A stretch of 64,000 nucleotides of DNA from NCBI RefSeq assembly GCF_905163445.1, contig NC_053187.1, positions 6,820,001-6,884,000 on the forward strand, written 5' to 3'. The notes beneath the pieces are model-generated. The model was not told the origin of the DNA. It saw only the letters and a program-made list of their open reading frames with translations, and did no database searches. Source of the stretch: Pararge aegeria (lineage: Eukaryota > Arthropoda > Insecta > Lepidoptera > Nymphalidae). Both the position numbers and the translations under genes were made by a program. Below, one piece after another: positions 56,623-64,000 of the stretch (position 1 is the first letter of the stretch; every line of letters begins with the position of its first letter).

Positions 56623-58250
56623 CCACTTACAATATGCTTGTTCCGTCAATTATGACTTCAATAACATAGGCCTCCTCTCCCGGTTTCACCACGCTTCTAT
56701 AATGCTGGCTCGTGGGTTTGAACGATTATTATCACATGTTGGTGTCAATCACCGGTCAATAACCGGGAATCATGCTTAACGAACTCTGTGGGCAGACACC
56801 GCCAATTTCCTAACATCGGGCAGATGGTACTGAAAATTGATTGTCAGATAACTATAAATTTTTAGAATAATACCCCTCGACCTCGAGATGCGTATTGATC
56901 CGGTAATGACTAGAATAACACGGCAGTTGTTTGATTGGATTGAAGACAACCAATAGTATTGCTTAAATTTCACAATTTAGCTACAAATAGCACTGGTTCG
57001 TAGTGTCACATAAACTAAGTTTTTATCTAAGCTCATAAGAGAGCTGACAGATACTTGTTTATCATGTACTCAGTAGCGTTAACTGTTCCACTAATGAAGT
57101 CGCAGCTTAACTTGGGCATCTTCCTGCACAGCTTAAATTTTGTCAAAACATGAATTCTTTGTACAATTTAGTTTTAGTGAGAAAGGTAACATAGTTTCAC
57201 GGCGTAACTTAACATCCTCAGATAAGCTATACAACTTGCACATTTCTAGTGGACAGGCAGCCTTACTCATGGAGTTATCGGTTATCACGGCGCTTGGAAG
57301 TACGCGTGCGGTACGGAGGAACAGTTGATGTTCGCGCGTCGAGGAAGACGCAGCCGTTTGCTGTAGCGTTGGTGACTTTTGTGATCGACATTTTATCGAG
57401 TGCTTTGAGGATATAAACTTTTCGTGACACACCGGCGTCGATTTGAACTAAAGGGTGCGTTAAATTAAAATAATCTTAACCTTCATTTTGATTATTAAGT
57501 TGCAGATGCGTTATATACCTATATCATTCATACATTTTTGTGTTATTTGAATACTTAGCGAGTATGCGATAAAAAAATGTTTCCAAGAGAATGTGACTTG
57601 CAACGAACGTGGTAGTTAACGTAATAATTTAGATTTAGAATAGAGATGTACATAGTAAGCATGCTGTTTTAAATAGTTTGAAAATTACGCAAGCCCGAAT
57701 TATGAGTAGGTATAATGTAATGGAGCTTTCTCTGTATAACTATATGTATATACGAATGAATGCAAAATCGTGGGCCATGACGACCGTTTATGTCAGAAAT
57801 AACGATATGTTACGAATTATTTACTAGTTATTACCGTGTTTAATGTTATATATATAACAAAAACTGCTTAAATGTAATTTGATAAAAAAGTAATAGATTT
57901 TTTGCATAGAAAAATATCCATTTTACTTTTCGTTATTACTTATTATTGTTGCAAATTAGCGAAGAAAGCATCCATTCAATTTCCGTTAATAGATAATGTA
58001 TGTCATGACTTTATTGTAATTTCGTTTTCGTGCTTATTTAGGTATTTAGTTTTCTTTTCCCATTTCTTTGTTTATGTTCTTGGTCTTTGTCAGCCTACAT
58101 TATGCTATCTCAGTGTGAAACTCTGTCAGATTGGTGCTCTCGCTCAGCCAAGTATGTGTTATATACAAAAAAACATACACACACTTTATTTATAATGTTA
58201 ATATAGATTATTAAATGGGAATAAAAAGCTTCATCCGCTGGCAATTAATT
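56623..58250. other. AT-rich DNA, nothing recognised
   Basis: 57130-57430 is somewhat less AT-rich and open on both strands (99 and 62 codons) but has no recognisable domain. I do not call a gene. Confidence 0.5.
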
Positions 58251-58350
58251 AACAGTCCACTGCAGGGCACAGGCGTCGTTTCCCATAGGAAAGACGGTTT
58301 TAGAGTGTAGACCCACCTCGCTGCTCCAATGCGGGTTGGTGGGCTTTAAT
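58251..58350 (-). repeat. Family-M repeat fragment
   Basis: 'cagtccactgcagggcacag' and 'gctgctccaatgcgggttgg' are inverted relative to 58864-58970. Confidence 0.5.
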
Positions 58351-58437
58351 TACTATTACCACAATTATAGAGGCAGTTATTTTTATATTACTTACAGCGT
58401 CTTAAAAGTTTATTAATATGATTCGATGTAACCACGC

Positions 58438-58487
58438 AATTAAAATGTCAGTGATTTTAGTTAATTAAAATGTCAGTGATTTTAGTT
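58438..58487. repeat. Perfect 25-bp tandem duplication
   Basis: Two identical 25-bp units (58438-58462 and 58463-58487) contain 'aaaatgtcagtgatttta'. Twenty-one bases of the unit also occur once at 34812-34832. Confidence 0.9.
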
Positions 58488-58500
58488 AAGTTAATCTCAC

Positions 58501-58580
58501 ACTGTCTCGTTGGTCTAGCGGAAAGCATGTTGAACTACGGATCACTATGTCTTGGGCGCGAATCACGGGTCGGACCAAAT
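58501..58580 (+). mobile_element. SINE-L tRNA-like head
   Basis: 'tggtctagcgg' (A-box-like) and 'gggcgcgaatc' (decayed B box) are 40 bp apart, preceded by 'actgtctcgt'. A related relic is at 32508-32575. No acceptor stem closes, so it is not called a tRNA gene. Confidence 0.45.
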
Positions 58581-58598
58581 TATAATTATATAATAACT

Positions 58599-58772
58599 AT
58601 ACTACGACCATACACACATCGCTATCTAGCCCCTAAGTAAGCGTAGCTTATGTTATGGGTACTAATATGACTGATGAATATTTTTATGAATAATACACAT
58701 AAATACTTATAATATAACAGATAAGAACCCAGACACTGAAAAACAATCATTTTCACCACACACACATTTTAT
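58599..58772 (-). mobile_element. SINE-A copy 9, head missing
   Basis: The inverted tail and body ('accatacacacatcgctatc', 'tatttttatgaataatacac', 'acccagacactgaaaaacaa') are present, but the tRNA-like head is lost. Confidence 0.8.
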
Positions 58773-58863
58773 GAGTTGAGTAATTGTCAGTGTCAACCCC
58801 CGCGTAAGAGACGGCAAGTAAAGAAGGCGTCGGACTTGGTTATAACCAACTTGTGACCAAAGT

Positions 58864-58970
58864 CGTTGAAACCCACCAACCCGCATTGGAGCAGCGTGGT
58901 TAGTCTATGCTCTAAAACCGTCTCAACAATGAGAGAGGCCTGTGCCCAACAGTGGGATGCAGAAGATGAG
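58864..58970 (+). repeat. Family-M repeat copy
   Basis: 'gttgaaacccaccaacccgc', 'attggagcagcgtggttagt', 'ctctaaaaccgtctcaacaa' and 'gaggcctgtgcccaacagtg'. I recognise this as a common lepidopteran repeat 3' region. Confidence 0.55.
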
Positions 58971-60325
58971 TCTCACACTTCCACAATCAAAAATCTAGCG
59001 CCGCCGGCGTAGCCGTAAGTACAATACGCACTTTTAGGTTACCCAAAATCCAAATATCTGTAGCTAGAGTTGACCGCATCGAACGTGCCAAAAAATAACC
59101 GAAGGCGGATGACCTTGATGCATCCGATGTTATACTCGTGCTTTGAGTAGTAACTGAAGAATGCGTTGTACGGCTCTTGCTGCAACAAGCGATCGACTTC
59201 AATTAACTGCGATTATAGTGCATGTATACTAGAATTTTACCGTGACTTCGGTGATCATGAAGTTACGTTTGCATTTAGGCTTTTTCTCATACACAATATA
59301 TATATTATTAAACCGGCAAGTGCGAGTCGTTCTCGTGCATCGAAGTTTCCGTATGCCCGAAGAAAAGTTCGGTAAAACAATAACTTAGCGAAAATGCCAT
59401 AAGAAAATAAAAGTATACTTTTATGATGAATCGCATTTTGTAGGCAATAATAATACTGATATTTAAAAAGCTTTGATAGATTAAAACTTGGTTTTATTTT
59501 TCGGGCAAAGTTTTTATAAATCTTTATTAATTCTCAGACTATCTTGAAACTTTCAAACAGATTATTGGCCTTTTAAAACATATTTAAAACTCGAATAATG
59601 TTTAGCCTCTTTTATATACATCTATTTTAAACTACAGTTCGATAGCTGTCTCTGTCACTTCTAAAGTATCATAATGGACCATGACGGACGGATGGAAAAG
59701 TAGCAGTATATTTTTATATTTTTTATTTTGGCAAAGTTACTTCAGAAAGTAGAGCAAGCTCTCGTTAATAATATTGGAAGAAAGTGGTTTCCACGTTACA
59801 GGGAACTCTACTGCGGAAATCACTCAATACTATTATTCCACTGTTGTAAACATTATTGAGTTAACTTAGTTTAACTCAAAAATTATTGTGATTGTTGTCA
59901 TTTAAATGCGTAGGTATTTTAGGTAATCAAATAAAGGTTATTATAATTTTTTTTATTATATTATATATTTTGGATCCGAACCCTAAAACAATTATGTTTG
60001 ACGAGTTACGTGTGTAATTACACGTATAAATTTATGACACGCGTTTGTTAGACTCAGACATTCTTAACTCTCGCGGAATTCAGACCAGAATAGTTTTGTC
60101 GCTACGTCTTGCAATAATGCATATTGCGGTTGCAATTAAAACATTTTTCCTTCTTTCCTATCTCTAGCCATAGAAGCAACTGAATTAAAGTATCTGTTTG
60201 TGATTTTGAAATTATTCATCAACATTAACAGCATATTAATGTCCTACTGTCCGCTTTCATCTCTCACAAAGCAGAAAAATTCTAAAGAATGTTAAACTAT
60301 AAAATCATGTTGGCAAAGAGCAATC
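58971..60325. other. AT-rich DNA with a family-G fragment
   Basis: A family-G end lies at about 59314-59365 ('aaaccggcaagtgcgagtcg'). Otherwise nothing is recognised. Confidence 0.5.
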
Positions 60326-60452
60326 TGCTGAGGATCTTGCCAGCTCTTCTCAGTGGAATCTACCTTCCGAACCGGTGTTAGAGTCACTACAAACAGACTT
60401 GACGTTTCAAAAGTGCTTATAAATTAGGCCTACTTGAAATAAATGAATTTTG
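60326..60452 (+). repeat. Family-F repeat copy
   Basis: 'ccttccgaaccggtgttaga', 'gtcactacaaacagacttga', 'cctacttgaaataaatgaat'. It has the same order as 56155-56272. Confidence 0.65.
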
Positions 60453-61031
60453 TTTTTTTTTTTTAACTTTTTGGTGGGTATATGATCTCATGGGAGGGAG
60501 GGTGATGCATTGACCTGTTCCAATGTTATTCGGTAATTTCAAAAAATTTACATCAGAAATATAAATGAGAAATAAGTGTTTTTTTCTCATTTCAAGAAAA
60601 AGAAGCTTCAAATCCGTCTTTATATTATGACGGAGTTAAGCACGCAAGCATACATAAAAAACATCCTAATTGACAACCTCTTTCTATTTGAAGTCGTCGT
60701 CTAAAAATATACATCATCAAAATGTTAAATATACCTAGATAGTGAAATAGATTAATGATATTTATTAAAATAAATAAAGATAATAATATTCAGATTAGGC
60801 ATAAGATGATTACAAAACCAGTTAGGATTTGGTTTTTTATATATTTATTTATTAATTTATGTATAAACAAGGTTTAGTATGACCCACAAACAATCGTATA
60901 CATTAGTATCAATAAGTTCTAATTTGGCTATAATGTAGGTGAGTGACTGACTTCAAACTAGTTATGTTTAGGAGAAATACGTCTTTTTACAATTATTCAC
61001 ATTTTCATTTTTTTACAATTATACTTATACT

Positions 61032-61260
61032 ATGATGCAGTCGAAGATGGTACGCTGTCCTGTCCGCGCCTGTTAGGACTCCTAACTATAGCTGTAAGCC
61101 CTCACTCCTAAGCATATTCTACGCAAGGCCTAGAAAATGCTTAGGAGTGAAGGCCACTAGACCAGACCAAAGAAAATCCCCATGCAGGGGTTCACACCCA
61201 AGACCTCCGTTATAAAAACTAGGGCTCACCACTGCGAGCGACTAAGGAGGTCGAACAAAA
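61032..61260 (+). repeat. Family-D-like repeat with inverted pair
   Basis: 'gatgcagtcgaagatggtac' links it to family D, and 'atgcaggggttcacacccaa' is another part of the same kind of repeat. Within it the arms 61103-61115 (CACTCCTAAGCAT) and 61137-61149 are exact inverted copies. Confidence 0.5.
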
Positions 61261-61483
61261 TGAAAATATAAATAATATGTGTCCCATTGTTTAAATGTTT
61301 ATTTTAATAACTAATACATACCTACTGTTTAATATGTTTATAATTATTCTTCGGAAACACAAAAAAATAATATTATACGTTCTCGTCTTCATTAAAACAA
61401 TTTACAAGGTACTCGGTACCTACGTAGTAAATTAATTCATTTTTTATTCAACTAAGTACATTATACGACTGTGGAATACTATA

Positions 61484-61592
61484 TTATTATGATATCTAGG
61501 TTATCATTACGTGGAAACGTAGAATACCTATTACCATTCGTATGATGTTAATAAGAATTCCACGTAGTGATATCTGTCTTATTATCATAACC
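61484..61592. repeat. Imperfect inverted repeat of about 100 bp
   Basis: 'ttatgatatct ... attacgtggaa' on the left is mirrored by 'ttccacgtagtgatatctgt' and 'ttattatcataa' on the right, with small indels. 'gtggaatac' also stands directly repeated outside both arms. It is possibly a minute MITE. Confidence 0.45.
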
Positions 61593-63943
61593 GTGGAATA
61601 CAAAAATTGTAATTGCATACTATCAACTACACACACTAAGCCTAATTATAAAAAAAAATAAAAAACTGAATATTTAACCGGCAATTTCAATTCTAACAGT
61701 AATAAATCATTAAATTGGTATGTAATTTAATGATCATGAAATAATACCAAATCGATCTATATCGACTCTTATTTACATTATTAGTTAATGATAGTAATTT
61801 AATAGTTTAATTTATTTTTTCTTACTTTATTTCAATGTGGCAGTTACATTTCATAATTTTTTTTAATGTATGAGTAACATTGCTCTCGTCTCAATCGTTT
61901 AAATCAAAAAGAATATCGCGCGATTATGGATGATATCGATATTCAAATTAGACAAATTTGGTTTGTTTAATTTCATTATCAATATAATCATATACTCGTA
62001 TATTAGGTAGTACATACTAAAAATGTTTTATAATGAAAACGGCTACGAAACCATTACCTCGTTTCACCCTGATTTTAACCAATTAATTTTAATAGTATCA
62101 CATATTCAAGGTAGTTCTAGTACAGAGAAGAAAAAGACGAATTTTGACCTTGCGTTCTTTAAAAATATACCTACCTACCTTCTATTAAAGCGTGACTTTT
62201 AATTTGATTAACCCATCAGTAACTTTAAAACGTTATTATTTCGTGCTCTATATTGTAGCTTTTAATAACATCTGTTATTTTACAACTGATTAATTACTAT
62301 TGAGTAGGAAGTTATTAGTAAAGTGCTTGCAGATTTGCAATTAATCGATTTTTCATCCAAAGTGAACTTCCTTCATTTCATCAGGTTCATAATCCTTAAA
62401 TTCAACGATAGCTCAAATCTTAAGGAGTTTCTAAAAATTTAGAAATTAGATATATATAGACACCCCTCATATAAATGGTCAAGGCTGTTTTTGAAATACC
62501 AAATTTAATCTTCGTTCTTTAATTGTGATAAATTAAAAGTGTACTAAAAGGTGTGTTGTGACAAAAATTCAAGAATGAATTTGATTGAAACTCTTAACGA
62601 TGAGTTTTGATGTTTCACGAAAGAACTTTATATATACTCTACGTTAATCTTTAGATATTAGACTAAAAACTTAACATAATCTTAGATTTCTGAAAACCAA
62701 ATGACCAAAAAACAAATGACGTCTAATGATAAAAAGGTGACGGTTGTCGACGATGTACCTAGTTTTTTTTCTTGCACTGCTTATTTGTGCTTCAACTCAC
62801 CTTTAGAATATAAAACGAGTAGTTTTTGTAAGATGTTGTTACAAAAACGTAGGAAGTAAATCTAACCGGTTCATCTATTTATTAATGCATGTTATAATGT
62901 ATCTCTAGAGAAGTGTTTTTTTGTGTGCGTTATTTTGACGATACCTGATAAGAGGTGCTAAAGACGGTTATGATAAAGGTATCCAGATATTATTGTGAGT
63001 GGTTACAAATAACATGAACGCACTTTTATTTAAAATTCATAGCTGATAATTTGGTGAAATTTGGCAATGTAGGATCTGAGTAATGAAAGTGAAATTAAAA
63101 TGAGGTTTTATGTCAAACTACGGTTAGAAACTTATCTGCTAGGCAATTATCATGTTTAAAAAGGTGTCAAAGTTATCAAATCTCTAATAATAATATTGTT
63201 ATTCTGGAAAATTTAAGTGAATACTCCTGTTGCTTTACGTCAAACGTATTTTGCTAATTCTAAATCTTGTTTCTATACTTTACTATTCCTGTAGTTTACA
63301 TGAAGGAAAAAGATTACCTTTTATAGCGTTTTAGCATTGGTAATCATTTTGATAAAATTACCAATCTTCCTTCATAAAGTAAGTACAGAAAAAAAATTGA
63401 GGTAACTTGTTTTCACATGTTTGTTTTTTGCATTGACTGCATAGTTGCCTACTTCATTTTAAAATAAAGTAAAAACACAGATACGATAAGGAAACTCGTC
63501 ATGCTAAGGTCTTTACGAGTGCATATAAAAGCTCATAGGAAAAGAGGAAACCAGATCTACACCAGAATCACTTAGTTTAAATGATAATTTAATTTACAGA
63601 CTACGTGTTGTTTGTTTATTCATATTATTGCAATATATTTCTTGATGTACACTGTACAATAACGTGTGTTTTCTTTTTATAATATCATTTGCTTTACAAA
63701 GTCGATCACCAACATAATAATTTCTCACAATTTCTATGTTTACTGAAATATAGATAGATGCGTTACGTTCCATTCAACTGTGATTTGCCATCTTATTAGA
63801 ATATTAGACCAATTTTAAGCGTTTTATTAAAATAAGCTAACATTTTCACTTCTTTGATAGGTGTCATATTTTATCAAAACCTGTTTTGCCGTTTTAGTTT
63901 GATAAGAAAATGACAGAATAACGTTCTGTCACACACTTCATAT
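61593..63943. other. AT-rich DNA, nothing recognised
   Basis: No ORF or repeat could be supported. A TATAAAAG word at 63524-63531 downstream of a GATAAG word is noted but not sufficient for a promoter call. Confidence 0.55.
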
Positions 63944-64000
63944 ATAGTCTTTAACGGTCCACTGCTAGACTAGAGGCATCCCCCTACGGGAGGGTTAGCT
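63944..64000 (+). repeat. Edge of a dispersed repeat
   Basis: 'acggtccactgctagactag' and 'aggcatccccctacgggagg' match the start phrase of a common lepidopteran repeat also seen at 31795 ('cagtccactgctggacc'). It is cut by the window end. Confidence 0.5.

Noticed and set aside
63524..63575. Core promoter of a host gene (TATAAAAG with a GATAAG word upstream)
   Set aside because: No convincing initiator at the right distance, no downstream ORF with a signal peptide or splice donor, and such words are frequent in AT-rich DNA.

Overview
The window is AT-rich, gene-poor eukaryotic DNA, almost certainly from a lepidopteran and probably a butterfly. The main evidence is at least nine copies of one tRNA-headed SINE, together with several other interspersed repeats I recognise as typical of moth and butterfly genomes: CR1/Zenon-like LINE tails, RTE fragments, a Jockey-clade LINE and fold-back MITEs. 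No host protein-coding exon could be supported. All coding potential longer than about 100 codons belongs to transposable elements. The window therefore looks intergenic or deep-intronic. The genus is not determinable from what I can see.

Layout. 1-41 kb is old AT-rich sequence peppered with short degenerate repeats. It holds full-length or partial SINE-A copies at 3.1, 7.5, 22.5, 24.3, 26.7, 27.6 and 39.5 kb. It also holds SINE-B copies (26.8 and 34.5 kb), LINE 3' tails (6.3, 8.9, 28.9 and 38.8 kb), a LINE ORF2 C-terminus (36.9-37.65 kb), a palindromic MITE (5.1-5.3 kb) and a four-copy fold-back family (15.4, 21.0-21.7, 23.3 and 38.2 kb).

41.6-46.7 kb is a minus-strand Ty3/gypsy-type LTR retrotransposon set into an older LINE 3' end. 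Its two LTRs (about 320 bp) are almost identical. Its interior is a deletion derivative: a gag start, then the tail of reverse transcriptase plus RNase H, with no protease and no integrase. A 5'-truncated Jockey LINE has landed inside the 3' LTR. It is flanked by a 14-bp target-site duplication, and the intact 5' LTR preserves the empty site. Where integrase should be lies a GC-richer segment of about 480 bp. This segment carries the most unusual object in the window: six tandem hairpins with an invariant loop but different, compensating stems.

46.7-64 kb returns to old repeat-rich DNA. Its best feature is a three-level nest at 51.7-53.0 kb, in which an RTE LINE fragment sits in a SINE-A, which sits in a SINE-B. 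An RTE relic lies at 50.2 kb, with further SINE and fold-back remnants up to 61 kb. From 61.6 to 63.9 kb nothing is recognisable.

The genes present do not form a pathway. They are a stratigraphy of retrotransposition events, and relative ages can be read from nesting, LTR divergence and stop codons. The hairpin array is the one candidate for an undescribed functional element. Its G-U pairing favours the plus strand, opposite to the host LTR element, and it ends in an oligo(A) run on that same strand.
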